This document shows, piece after piece, positions 41,804-50,511 of a stretch of DNA of 64,000 nucleotides. Under the pieces are notes generated by a model. It worked only from the letters and a program-made list of their open reading frames with translations. It was not told where the DNA came from and ran no database searches. This stretch comes from Ructibacterium sp965146665 (lineage in GTDB: Bacteria > Bacillota > Clostridia > Monoglobales > Monoglobaceae): contig CBCTHE010000014.1 in NCBI GenBank assembly GCA_965146665.1, positions 1 to 64,000 on the forward strand. The letters run 5' to 3'. The translations under genes were made by a program, and so were the position numbers. Within the stretch, counting starts at the first letter, position 1, and every line of letters begins with the position of its first letter.

Positions 41804-42211
41804 GTGAAGAGAAAAAACCGCATACGCGCCCTTAAACTGGGCAAGCCCGCCGGGGGAACCATCCGGTGCGGCGCCTGCGGACACCTTCTGGGGTATCTGA
41901 ACCAGGATTGCGCTTATGTTTATCTGCATCTCCTTTGCCGCTGCGGAACCAGCGGGTATCTGGAGCTAAGCCGCGGTTCATCAGAGCCCGCCGGTACAGG
42001 AACGGCGGACAGATGGAAGGGCCAGGTGCACTGTGTCTGCTGCGGCAGGCCGTTGTTTTTTATCGGGGCCCGGGCCCGGGGCTATGCCTTTAAAGTCCGG
42101 TGCGCCTGCGGCAGGGTTTACGACAACGGCCGGGACCGCCGCCGGGATGTGTACCGGGAGCTGATTCTGGAGATAGAAGGTTTACATAAAAATAAAAGCC
42201 CGGAAGCATAG
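41804..42211 (+). CDS. Small protein with two zinc-ribbon motifs
   Basis: I do not recognise this 135-aa protein beyond its metal-binding pattern. The GTG at 41804 follows GGAAGGAGTG. Two CxxC pairs, IRCGACG and CRCG, form a first ribbon (about residues 20-50), and CVCCG with CACG form a second (about 75-105); between and after are many Arg and Lys. The first ribbon resembles the Com-type zinc finger of phage Mu, a translational activator, but the match is too weak for a firm call. Nucleic-acid binding is a reasonable inference. GC-rich, so it belongs to the host chromosome side of the border. Confidence 0.6.
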   Translation: MKRKNRIRALKLGKPAGGTIRCGACGHLLGYLNQDCAYVYLHLLCRCGTSGYLELSRGSSEPAGTGTADRWKGQVHCVCCGRPLFFIGARARGYAFKVRCACGRVYDNGRDRRRDVYRELILEIEGLHKNKSPEA

Positions 42212-42284
42212 GTCCGAAAAACGGCGAAAAATCCCGGCTGGCTGGCCGGCGCTGTCCGTGTCGAATCTTGCGGAGAAATGGGAC

Positions 42285-42313
42285 TTGTATTTTTGATCCG
42301 TTCGTGCGACAAT
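42285..42313 (+). promoter_or_regulatory. Possible promoter of the 42373 gene
   Basis: TTGTAT at 42285-42290 and GACAAT at 42308-42313 with a 17-bp spacer. Confidence 0.45.
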
Positions 42314-42372
42314 AGTAGGGCATTAAAACCGGTTTTCATGTAAATATCAATTTGGGAGAAGGAGTGAATTGC

Positions 42373-42615
42373 ATGAAAAAAATCTTTCAGTTTATTGACG
42401 CGGACGGCCGGGAAAATACGGTGGAATTTGAAGCGGTTCAGGACAGGGCTTACTGCCGGCAATTCGGCGTCCGGGCACAGCTCAGCCGGGCGGGCAAGGT
42501 GCTGGAGACCGCAGAGGCCGGCGCGCGGTTTATCACGCCGGAGGAAACGTCGGCCGTGATGGACATGCTCTGTGAATTCCAGGTCACGCCCTGTACGCTC
42601 TGTGATGTGATCTAG
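42373..42615 (+). CDS. Unknown 80-aa protein, possibly DUF6514-like
   Basis: The ATG at 42373 follows GAAGGAG. The product starts MKKIFQFIDADGRENTVEF, an alternating strand pattern, and ends with a helix and VTPCTLCDVI; it has two or three cysteines. The layout (short beta sheet, then a helix, then PxxLxDV) reminds me of the clostridial DUF6514 family, but I am not sure. No signal peptide. It stands alone between the zinc-ribbon gene and uxaC. Confidence 0.55.
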   Translation: MKKIFQFIDADGRENTVEFEAVQDRAYCRQFGVRAQLSRAGKVLETAEAGARFITPEETSAVMDMLCEFQVTPCTLCDVI

Positions 42616-42732
42616 CAGCCTGCCGCTGTCCCGCGGACAGACACAGCCCTTTATAACGCATCGGTAGAAAAAAGCGTTAAAACGCCGCGAAGTGGGGATA
42701 TGCCCGCCGTTTGCGGTCAGACAGGTACCCGA

Positions 42733-42758
42733 CCGCCGAAAGAGGCGGGGGACATCTT
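42733..42758 (-). repeat. 26-bp hairpin-forming dispersed repeat, copy 2
   Basis: Matches 34170-34195 with one mismatch, here in the opposite orientation, just upstream of the uxaC promoter. Confidence 0.6.
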
Positions 42759-42805
42759 TGTAAGCGTTAGATTCCGGCGGTCTCAGAGAAATCTTCAGAT
42801 TTTCA

Positions 42806-42834
42806 TTGCTATTCTTCATGTTTTGGGCTATAAT
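42806..42834 (+). promoter_or_regulatory. Promoter of uxaC-kdgK
   Basis: TTGCTA at 42806-42811 and TATAAT at 42829-42834, 17 bp apart. No clear repressor palindrome overlaps it. Confidence 0.7.
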
Positions 42835-42866
42835 GGTAACAGCATTGAAATTGGAGGTTATCAATT

Positions 42867-44273
42867 ATGAAGCAGTTCATGGATGAAAATTTTATGCTCA
42901 ACAATGAGACAGCAGTTCGGCTTTATCATGATTTTGCGGCGGGGATGCCGATCTTCGACTATCACTGCCATCTGAATCCTCAGGAAATTTACGAGGATAT
43001 CCCCTTTGACAACATCACCCAGCTGTTTTTGGGAGGCGATCATTACAAATGGCGGTATATGCGTTCCTGCGGGATTGACGAGGCGTATATCACCGGCAGT
43101 ATGCCTGACCAGGAAAAATTCCGGGCCTTTTGCAGGGCTTTGCAATACGGCATTGGAAATCCGCTGTATCACTGGACCCATCTGGAGCTCCGGCACTATT
43201 TCGGCATTGACACCATTGTGCGGGAGGATACCGCAGACGCCATCTGGGAGGCGGCCAATGCCAGAATCAGGGAGACGTCCATGAGTCCGGCGTCACTGAT
43301 CAACCAGTCCAATGTGGCCGTGGTCTGTACCACGGATGATCCTGTGGATTCATTGGAATGGCATAAGAAAATTCAGGAGAAGGGCCACGTCAGCGCCAAA
43401 GTCCTGCCGGCGTTCCGGCCGGACAGGATCCTGCATTTGGAAAAGCCCGGATTTGGGGCCTATGTCGCCACGCTGGGCGCCGCGGCGGGAACCATGATCA
43501 CCACGTTTGAGGAGCTGATTGATGCGGCCTATAGCCGGATGGAATACTTCCACCAGATGGGGTGCCGGATCTCTGACCACGGACTTGAGGACGTGCCCTT
43601 TGCGGAGTCGATTCCCGAGGATGCGGAGCGGGTGTTCCATAAGGCCATGGCGGGAGATTACGTGACAAACTATGAGGCGGCCGTATATAAGACCGCGGTC
43701 CTGACCGCCCTCGGCCGCAAATACAGCGAGCTGGGCTGGACCATGCAGATCCACTACGGCGCCATCCGGAACAACAACACACGGATGTTTGAAAAGCTGG
43801 GGCCGGATACGGGCTATGACTCGGTGGGAGACGCCTCTGTGGCAAAGCAGCTGTCCGGGCTTTTGGACGCGATGGAGCGGGAGGGCAGGCTCCCCAAGAC
43901 CATCCTCTATACCTTGAACCCCAAGGACAACTATGTGCTGGGGACCATGCTGGGCAACTTCCAGAGCAGTGAGATCGAAGGCAAGGTGCAGTTCGGCTCC
44001 GGCTGGTGGTTCAATGACCAGCGGGACGGCATGGAAAACCAGATGAAGACCCTGGCCAACCTGGGAGCCCTCTGTAAGTTCGTTGGTATGCTGACGGACT
44101 CCAGAAGCTTTCTGTCCTATACCCGCCATGAGTATTTCCGCAGAATTCTCTGCAATATTCTGGGAACCTGGGTGGAAAACGGCGAGTTCCCGGCCGATAT
44201 GGACACGCTGGAGACCATTGTGAAAGGCATTTCCTTTGAGAACGCGAAACGCTATTTTGGGATTGCGTGCTGA
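42867..44273 (+). CDS. uxaC: Glucuronate (uronate) isomerase
   Basis: UxaC turns glucuronate into fructuronate (and galacturonate into tagaturonate), the first step of hexuronate breakdown. The 468-aa protein belongs to the amidohydrolase-like fold; FDYHCHLNP near residue 30 carries the metal-binding histidines, and the C-terminal FVGMLTDSRSFLSYTRHEYFRR is a family signature. TTGGAGG precedes the ATG. kdgK follows after 27 bp. The intermediate enzymes (UxuA, UxuB, KDPG aldolase) are not in the window, so the pathway must be completed elsewhere. Confidence 0.95.
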   Translation: MKQFMDENFMLNNETAVRLYHDFAAGMPIFDYHCHLNPQEIYEDIPFDNITQLFLGGDHYKWRYMRSCGIDEAYITGSMPDQEKFRAFCRALQYGIGNPLYHWTHLELRHYFGIDTIVREDTADAIWEAANARIRETSMSPASLINQSNVAVVCTTDDPVDSLEWHKKIQEKGHVSAKVLPAFRPDRILHLEKPGFGAYVATLGAAAGTMITTFEELIDAAYSRMEYFHQMGCRISDHGLEDVPFAESIPEDAERVFHKAMAGDYVTNYEAAVYKTAVLTALGRKYSELGWTMQIHYGAIRNNNTRMFEKLGPDTGYDSVGDASVAKQLSGLLDAMEREGRLPKTILYTLNPKDNYVLGTMLGNFQSSEIEGKVQFGSGWWFNDQRDGMENQMKTLANLGALCKFVGMLTDSRSFLSYTRHEYFRRILCNILGTWVENGEFPADMDTLETIVKGISFENAKRYFGIAC

Positions 44274-44300
44274 GAGACCGCATGTTGAGGAGGCGCAGAG

Positions 44301-45329
44301 ATGGACTTTATACAAAAAGGCAAGGAATATGATATGATCGGCCTGGGCGAGGTGATGCTCCGGCTCTCGCCCCAGAACACGGACAAGATCTCACAGTCCC
44401 ATATCTTTGAGAAAAACGCAGGGGGCTCGGAATTCAACGTCATGTCCGGCGCGGCCATGCTGGGTGTGCGCACCGCGCTGATTACCAAGCTGCCCGAGAA
44501 CAAGCTGGGACACTACATCCGGAATATGATCCGGTATGGGGATGTCAGCGACGATCACATTGTCTACGATACCTCGCCGGAGGCCCGGCTGGGCGTTTAC
44601 TACTATGAACAGGGAGCGTATCCCAGGAAGGCGTCCGTCATCTATGACCGGGCCCGTTCCTCCATCACCACCCTGTCCATTGACGAGATTGATCCGAATA
44701 TCTGCGGCAGGACCGCGGTCTTTCATGTCAGCGGCATTTCCCTGGCCTTGAATGACCGGCTCAAGCAGACCATTCTGGAGCTGGTCCGGCGGTTCAAGGC
44801 CGCGGGAGCCTGTATCTCCTTTGACGTGAATTACCGCGCCAACCTGTGGGACGAGGCGGAGGCACGGGCCTGTGTGGAATCGGTGTTTCCGTATGTTGAT
44901 ATCCTCTTTGTCTCAGAGGAGACCTCCCGCCGGATGCTCCGGCGCACAGGAACCCTGGAGGAGATCATGGAGGGCTATGCCAAGGAATACGGATGCAGGG
45001 TGGTTGCCACTACCCGCCGGGAGGTCATCAGCCCCCGGGTGCACAATTTCAGTTCAAAGATCTTCTATGACGGCAGGTTTTACGAGGAACCCGCCTATGA
45101 GGGCATTGAAGTGGTGGACCGGATCGGGAGCGGGGACGCCTATCTGTCCGGCACCTTGTTCGGCATGATCCGGTATGACGATATGCAGCGGGCGCTGGAG
45201 ACTGGAAACGCCATGGCCGCGGTGAAAAATACGGTCAGCGGCGACATGTCGGTCAGCAGTCTGCAGGAGATCCAGAGCATCATCCGGGCCCATCAGGCCA
45301 CCGGACATCAGGACGAGATGAACCGATAA
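44301..45329 (+). CDS. kdgK: PfkB-family sugar kinase, probably 2-dehydro-3-deoxygluconokinase
   Basis: The 342-aa protein is a ribokinase-like enzyme. GLGEVMLRLSP and NAGGSEFNV bind the sugar, and the C-terminal DRIGSGDAYLSG holds the anion hole and catalytic Asp. Among PfkB kinases, this start and its place right after uxaC point to phosphorylation of 2-keto-3-deoxygluconate in hexuronate breakdown. The specificity is inferred from context. GAGGAGG lies upstream, and a strong terminator follows at 45335. Confidence 0.85.
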   Translation: MDFIQKGKEYDMIGLGEVMLRLSPQNTDKISQSHIFEKNAGGSEFNVMSGAAMLGVRTALITKLPENKLGHYIRNMIRYGDVSDDHIVYDTSPEARLGVYYYEQGAYPRKASVIYDRARSSITTLSIDEIDPNICGRTAVFHVSGISLALNDRLKQTILELVRRFKAAGACISFDVNYRANLWDEAEARACVESVFPYVDILFVSEETSRRMLRRTGTLEEIMEGYAKEYGCRVVATTRREVISPRVHNFSSKIFYDGRFYEEPAYEGIEVVDRIGSGDAYLSGTLFGMIRYDDMQRALETGNAMAAVKNTVSGDMSVSSLQEIQSIIRAHQATGHQDEMNR

Positions 45330-45334
45330 AAACG

Positions 45335-45368
45335 GCCCGCCGGGAGGGAGCCCCGGCGGGCTGTTTTT
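45335..45368 (+). terminator. Terminator after kdgK
   Basis: GCCCGCCGGG (45335-45344) pairs with CCCGGCGGGC (45352-45361) and is followed by TGTTTTT. Confidence 0.88.
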
Positions 45369-45619
45369 ACTGCGGTAAAAGCCGCGCTGGAGCAGACAGA
45401 AGGCGCAAGCGCGTGCCCGCGCGCAGAAGCTGCGGAAATAATTTGCCGCTGAACCTTGGAAAAATGGAACAAAAGAAGAATTTTTTTCGTCTAACAACTG
45501 TAACATCTGAGAAGGGGACTGGAAAACCAACCGTTATGCGGGCCGGGATCCCCTGTAATCCAAACATTTTCGGCAGTTTTTCTGCGGAGAAATGTGTGAG
45601 AGAAAAGGAGTGTTATTTT

Positions 45620-48600
45620 ATGAAACAATGGCAAAAGAGATTGTCGGGCCTGATGGTTCCGGCAGTGATCGCGGTATCTGGTACTGCGTTCCCGGTATTG
45701 GCAGAGGAGACGATGCCTCCGGCCCAGACCGAGACACAGCCGGGCGAGGTTACACCTGCGGTTTCAGAGGCGGAGATTCTTCCAGCCGAGAATTTTGGCG
45801 AGCGTCTGCAGGCGCTTCAGCTTCAGGAGGGGATCACCAAGATCGTCCTGAAGGAGGGAACCTATACGCTGACTGCAAATGAGCTGGGCCGGATCGCCAA
45901 GGCGGGCCTGACCATTGAGGGCGCGGGCGCGGATAAGACTGTGATCGACTGCGCGGGAAAGCTGACCAGCGGCAATGCCGGAATTCTGGTCGAGGCAAGC
46001 AATGTAACGTTAAAGGGATTCAAGATCAAAACCAGCGTGAAATTCGGAACCAAGAAAGCCTTGGTAAAGGCGGGAAAGATCGCGGCTTCCGCGGCTGTCT
46101 ATCCGGAGCGGATCTCGGACTTCCGTCTGGAAAACGTGGCGCTGGAGGGCGACAAGGAGTCCGCGGCAGGGCTTGACATCAACAGCGTGGACGGATTTAC
46201 CCTGAGCAATGTGACCATCAGCAAGTCCGCCAAGGCGGGCGTGGGCATCACCAGCGGCACCAAAGGCACCCTGACCGGCGTGGCCACGTCGGAGAGCGTC
46301 TGGGGCGCGGTGGGAATCATGGCTCCGGCGGCCGTCACAAACCCCGAGGTCCCGGCACAGCCGGATTCCGCTGTAAAACTGGGCGCGGGGAACAAGTTCG
46401 GCGAGAAGAGTTTATACATAGAACAGGCCGGCTCCGGCGAGACCAAAAAGGACTGCGGCCAGATCACCGGTGAGATTCCGTCGGGCTATGCCCAGACCAC
46501 AGCCGGCGGTAGCAAGACGGTCTTTGCACCCCTTGCGGACATGGCCGGAAAAGAGGGCTTTGACCAGAGCTTCAAGCTCTACGGCACGGCGGAGCTGACT
46601 GCCCCCCTGGCGGTCTCTGCGGCTCTGACCGTTGAGGGCGCGGACGGCAGCGCCGCGGTGGTGAACAAGAGCGGCAGCGCCTTTTCGGTTAAGGCGGCGG
46701 GCAAGCTGACGCTGAAAAATGTGGATGTCACAGCCAAGGAGAGCTGTGTGGTCAACGAGGGCGAAACCGTCATAAGCGGCAGTACCCTGAAGGCGGACGG
46801 TGTCATTTTGAAGAACGCCGCGGCACAGGATAAAATGAAGGCCACAGATGTGGTCCTGGTGCCCGGCACCTATGAGGAAGGCAAGGTTCTGGCCGAGAAT
46901 GTGGGAGAGCTGTCCGGCGAAATCAAGGATTCCGGGAACCAGTTCTGGAACATCAAGGTGCAGAACGGCAACGCGACCATGACAAAGGATACCGCGGTTT
47001 CCTTTGTTTCTGAGGCGTCGGCCCTCCTGGCGGACGCAAATGGAAACCCGGCGGAGGTCAAGGCCGAGATCCCGAATCTCTCCGATGCCTATGAAAAGGC
47101 CGACGGGGAGGAGGGCAAGAACGTCACCTACAGCGTGGTTCTGAAACAGGCGGACGCCGCCCAGAATGCCCCGGCCGGGCTGCCGGATGGAACCCTGCTT
47201 CAGGCGTTCTCTGTGACCATTGAGAAGACCGTGGGCAAGGAAAAGCCGGTTGAGGTAACCCCGGCAAAGGCCCTGGATGTTAAGCTGACCGTGTCCGGCA
47301 ACTTTGTGATGGACGGCATCAAACTGTTCCATGACAGCGGCGCGGAAAACACGGCGCCGGCAGAGGTCGCCGCCTCGGCGGATGCAGCGGCGCGGACGCT
47401 GAGTTTCCAGACAAAGGACTTCGGCAAGTTCTGGTTCGCGGGCCAGCCTGCGGCGGAATTTGCGGAAGAGCTGGTTATGAGCGGTACCTATCACGGCAAG
47501 GCCGGCGGAAAAGAGGGCGACTATGCGGTGATCGGCAAAAAGCTCTCGGTTTCCCTGAAAGAGATCGAAGCGGCCCCTGCGCCTGAGGAAACCGGGACAG
47601 AGGCGGAGCCTGTAACGCCTGCGGCGGATGAGACATCGTCGGAGCCGGTTATGGCCTACCAGTGGTACCGGAGCACAGACAGCGGCTTTGAACTGATTGA
47701 CAAGGCTGTGTCGGCGGATTACAAACCTGTGGCCGAGGATCAGGGCAAACAGCTGAAGGCTGCGGTGACCAAGGACGGCGCCGTGAAGTACACCGACGCG
47801 GTGACGGCCGTGGAGGCGCTGGACAGTGAATACACCAGCGCGCCGGACGCGCCGAAAGCTTACAGCACCAGCACCACCAGCATTACGCTGAGAACCGTGA
47901 AGAGCGAATATGACGATGCCACGGTGGAATATGGGATTGAGAAGAGCGAGGATAAAATCACCTGGCAGAAGAGCACCCGGTTTACCAACCTGAAAGCCAA
48001 CACCCGGTATTACTTCTATACCCGGTATGCGGCGGAAGGCGTACATGCTGCTTCCAAGACCAGCGGCGCGTCAGCGCTCTGGACGGATCCGGTCAGCAGC
48101 GACCCCAACAATAACAATAACAATAATCACAACCGGCCCGGATGGGGCGGGATCTATATTCCCGGAAGCTCCACCAGTGACGGGGGTCCCATCAACTTCC
48201 ACGATATGAATGGATATGACTGGGCTACAGCGGCGGTGGACGCGCTGAGCTCCAAGGGGATCATCAAGGGAACCTCCAGCTATACCTTCAGCCCTGCCGA
48301 CAGCATCAAGCGCGCTGACTTTGTCCTGATGCTGGACCGGATGCTGGGTCTCAACAACGTCATTACCTCGAACTTTGATGATGTGCCTGCAGACGCCTAT
48401 TATGCGGAGGCTGTGGGCCGGGCGCGGTCCATGGGAATCATCAAGGGCTATGATTACAGCAATTTCGGCCCGGAGGATTACATCAGCCGTCAGGACATCA
48501 TCACCATGGCATACCGTGCATTCCTGAAGAAGGGGATTATCCATACCTCATATAATACAATCGTACTCGACAAGTATGAGGACAGGGGCGAAATCGCCGA

Positions 48601-48739
48601 CTACGCGCAGGAGGCTCTGGTCACCATGACTGACCGTGAGATCATCATCGGCAATGACGAGAACCGCGTCCATCCAACAGACACAGCAACCCGTGCGGAG
48701 ATCGCCGTGATGTGCTACCGTCTGTATAATTTGATTTAA
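45620..48739 (+). CDS. Large cell-surface protein with beta-helix-like part and C-terminal SLH domains
   Basis: The ATG at 45620 follows AAAAGGAG; longer frames lack support. The 1039-aa protein begins with a signal peptide (cleavage near AVSGTAFPVLAEE). Residues about 60-300 (IVLKEGTYTLTANELG, VTLKGFKI, FTLSNVTISKS) look like a right-handed parallel beta helix, as in pectate-lyase-like surface proteins. A fibronectin-III-like module (APDAPKAYSTSTTSITL to YYFYTRYAAEG) lies near 805-860, then a linker with seven Asn in a row, then three SLH repeats (about 880-1039) that anchor it to the wall. Ligand or substrate is unknown. The 290-bp leader before it shows no clear promoter. Confidence 0.85.
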   Translation: MKQWQKRLSGLMVPAVIAVSGTAFPVLAEETMPPAQTETQPGEVTPAVSEAEILPAENFGERLQALQLQEGITKIVLKEGTYTLTANELGRIAKAGLTIEGAGADKTVIDCAGKLTSGNAGILVEASNVTLKGFKIKTSVKFGTKKALVKAGKIAASAAVYPERISDFRLENVALEGDKESAAGLDINSVDGFTLSNVTISKSAKAGVGITSGTKGTLTGVATSESVWGAVGIMAPAAVTNPEVPAQPDSAVKLGAGNKFGEKSLYIEQAGSGETKKDCGQITGEIPSGYAQTTAGGSKTVFAPLADMAGKEGFDQSFKLYGTAELTAPLAVSAALTVEGADGSAAVVNKSGSAFSVKAAGKLTLKNVDVTAKESCVVNEGETVISGSTLKADGVILKNAAAQDKMKATDVVLVPGTYEEGKVLAENVGELSGEIKDSGNQFWNIKVQNGNATMTKDTAVSFVSEASALLADANGNPAEVKAEIPNLSDAYEKADGEEGKNVTYSVVLKQADAAQNAPAGLPDGTLLQAFSVTIEKTVGKEKPVEVTPAKALDVKLTVSGNFVMDGIKLFHDSGAENTAPAEVAASADAAARTLSFQTKDFGKFWFAGQPAAEFAEELVMSGTYHGKAGGKEGDYAVIGKKLSVSLKEIEAAPAPEETGTEAEPVTPAADETSSEPVMAYQWYRSTDSGFELIDKAVSADYKPVAEDQGKQLKAAVTKDGAVKYTDAVTAVEALDSEYTSAPDAPKAYSTSTTSITLRTVKSEYDDATVEYGIEKSEDKITWQKSTRFTNLKANTRYYFYTRYAAEGVHAASKTSGASALWTDPVSSDPNNNNNNNHNRPGWGGIYIPGSSTSDGGPINFHDMNGYDWATAAVDALSSKGIIKGTSSYTFSPADSIKRADFVLMLDRMLGLNNVITSNFDDVPADAYYAEAVGRARSMGIIKGYDYSNFGPEDYISRQDIITMAYRAFLKKGIIHTSYNTIVLDKYEDRGEIADYAQEALVTMTDREIIIGNDENRVHPTDTATRAEIAVMCYRLYNLI

Positions 48740-48782
48740 AAGGACGACGGAAGGGTTCAATCCGGACCGCGTGAAATATTGG

Positions 48783-48821
48783 GGAGGGCCCGTCAGGCAA
48801 TGCCTGACGGGCCCTCCTTTT
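48783..48821 (+). terminator. Terminator after the SLH surface-protein gene
   Basis: Seventeen-base arms (48783-48799 and 48801-48817) around a single A, followed by TTTT. Confidence 0.85.
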
Positions 48822-48901
48822 GCGGACAAAGACGAAATTCGGATAACCTGCCCCTTGTTTCTCAGGGCGGGGGACAGGTGAAAGAAACGAAAATAAGCCG
48901 G

Positions 48902-49681
48902 TTAACCGGCGGGCTTGGTCAGGGTGAAAAACAGCCGGGGCATTTTGAGAATATAGGCTCCGTTCTTTTGCGGCTTATACCACGCCGTCATCTCTGCGGC
49001 CAGATCCGCTTCAAACGCCGTCCTTTCGTCCGGGCTGAGCCGGTCAAGATAGGGCCGCAGACCGCTTCCCTTATACCAGCCGATGATCGCGGCAGGGGAA
49101 TTGACAACATGATAATAGGTGGTTTGCCAGATCTCAAATGCGCCGCTCAGCCCGGCCAGAATATCATAGTATTCCTCAGGCAGCAGATTGTAAAAGTTTC
49201 GGATGCCTGACAGCTTTTTTCCCCATTTCTGCCCGCCCGTCAGGACGGACAGCAGTCTGTAAAACGGCGCCTCCTGGATAAAGGGGATCTGTACCGCAAA
49301 GACGCCGCCGGGGTTCAGCTTGGCAAAAACGCTCCGGATCAGCTGTTCCTGCTCCGGAATCCAGTGGATACAGGCGTTCGAGAAGATGAGGTCAAAGGCG
49401 CCGGAAATCTGATTCAGGTCCCGGGGCACATTGCACAGGAGAAATTCCTGTGCAGGATACGACTCCCGTGCATTTGCAAGCATGTCTTCCGAGCTGTCCA
49501 CCCCGAGGATCTCAGCATCCGGGAACCGCTCCGACAGCACCCGCGTGCTGTTGCCCGGCCCGCATCCGATATCCAGAATCCGCGCCGGCGCGGTCCCCTG
49601 TATGCGGCTGACCAGGTCTATGGACGGCTGTGTCCTTTGATTTCCAAATATCATGTATTGCGCAGAGCTCCAGTCTGACAT
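48902..49681 (-). CDS. SAM-dependent methyltransferase, trans-aconitate methyltransferase-like
   Basis: A 259-aa Rossmann-fold methyltransferase. ILDIGCGPGNSTRVL is the SAM-binding motif I, EILGVDSSEDML motif II, and FDLIFSNACIHWIP motif IV in Tam-like enzymes. The N-terminal WSSAQYMIFGNQRTQPSIDL fits the Tam family, which methylates trans-aconitate. Of two adjacent ATGs, that at 49681 has the better distance to GGAGG. It is a single-gene unit facing the SLH gene. The substrate is inferred by family only. Confidence 0.82.
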   Translation of the reverse strand: MSDWSSAQYMIFGNQRTQPSIDLVSRIQGTAPARILDIGCGPGNSTRVLSERFPDAEILGVDSSEDMLANARESYPAQEFLLCNVPRDLNQISGAFDLIFSNACIHWIPEQEQLIRSVFAKLNPGGVFAVQIPFIQEAPFYRLLSVLTGGQKWGKKLSGIRNFYNLLPEEYYDILAGLSGAFEIWQTTYYHVVNSPAAIIGWYKGSGLRPYLDRLSPDERTAFEADLAAEMTAWYKPQKNGAYILKMPRLFFTLTKPAG

Positions 49682-49920
49682 CATAACCTCCATTCCGCCG
49701 CCATGCACGGCATTAAGCATTGTTCATCAAGGGGCAGAAAGCCAGTCATGCGGCGTTCCGGCGGCACAGTCTGCCGGCCGCTTTGCGTGGTAAGCCATAT
49801 CTGCATGGAGAGAAGTATGCGGGCTTTCTATCCTGCATTATACCATAAACTGTGCGGGGATACAACGGGGCCGGCACGGAATCCTGCCGGCTTCGCGGGA
49901 ACTGCCGCCGTAAATGCCTA
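49682..49920. other. Divergent gap between the methyltransferase and DUF6106 genes
   Basis: This stretch should hold the minus-strand promoter of the methyltransferase. A small inverted repeat around GCCGGCAG near 49775 is visible. I see no gene. Confidence 0.35.
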
Positions 49921-49949
49921 TTGAAATTTTGCGCGTCTTGTGATATGAT
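49921..49949 (+). promoter_or_regulatory. Promoter of the DUF6106-acpS operon
   Basis: TTGAAA at 49921-49926 and TATGAT at 49944-49949, 17 bp apart. Confidence 0.75.
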
Positions 49950-49989
49950 AGATATAATTTAAGAAAAATCACATTTTCGGAGGTAAGAC

Positions 49990-50511
49990 ATGGACATATT
50001 TGTGGAACAACTGGTCAAGAAAAAGCGAACGGGCAAGGATTATCTTCGGATTGCCGCCTGTCTTCTCGGGGCGTTTATCCTGCTGTTTGTGATGGTGCTG
50101 GGCATGGCGATCAAGGGGGTGGGCTTCATCATCTTTGTGGCCTGCTGTGCGCTGATCTATTTGCTGTATATGCTGATTACGGCCACCAATCTGGAATATG
50201 AATACTGCTTCACCAACGGCGCCCTGGATGTGGATAAGATCATCAACGTCCGGAGCCGAAAGCGTCTGACCGAGGTGAACGCCCGGAAGATTGAGATGAT
50301 GGCAAGCAACCGGAACCGGGAGTATAAGCGGTTTCTGGAGGATCGTAACACCAAGAAGATCTATGCCTGTTCCCATCCTGACGACGAGGGAGTTTTCTTT
50401 GTCACCTATCAGGATGACGACGGCCGCAAAATGCTGATCTTCAACCCCAACGAAAAAATCAAGGAAGGCTTCCGCCGCTATAACCCGCAGAAGGTGCAGC
50501 TGAATGATTAA
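49990..50511 (+). CDS. DUF6106-like two-helix membrane protein
   Basis: A 173-aa protein that starts MDIFVEQLVKKKRTGKDY and has two adjacent membrane helices (about residues 22-65). The C-terminal two thirds are soluble and likely cytoplasmic, with YEYCFTNGALDVDKI and RNREYKRFL. I believe it belongs to the uncharacterised DUF6106 family of clostridia. CGGAGG precedes the start, and its last codons overlap the start of the AcpS fusion by 8 bp, so the two are translationally coupled. Function unknown. Confidence 0.7.
   Translation: MDIFVEQLVKKKRTGKDYLRIAACLLGAFILLFVMVLGMAIKGVGFIIFVACCALIYLLYMLITATNLEYEYCFTNGALDVDKIINVRSRKRLTEVNARKIEMMASNRNREYKRFLEDRNTKKIYACSHPDDEGVFFVTYQDDDGRKMLIFNPNEKIKEGFRRYNPQKVQLND

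Noticed and set aside
48100..48140. Short tandem AAT/AAC-rich repeat
   Set aside because: It encodes the Asn run in the linker of the SLH protein and is not a CRISPR or a separate element.
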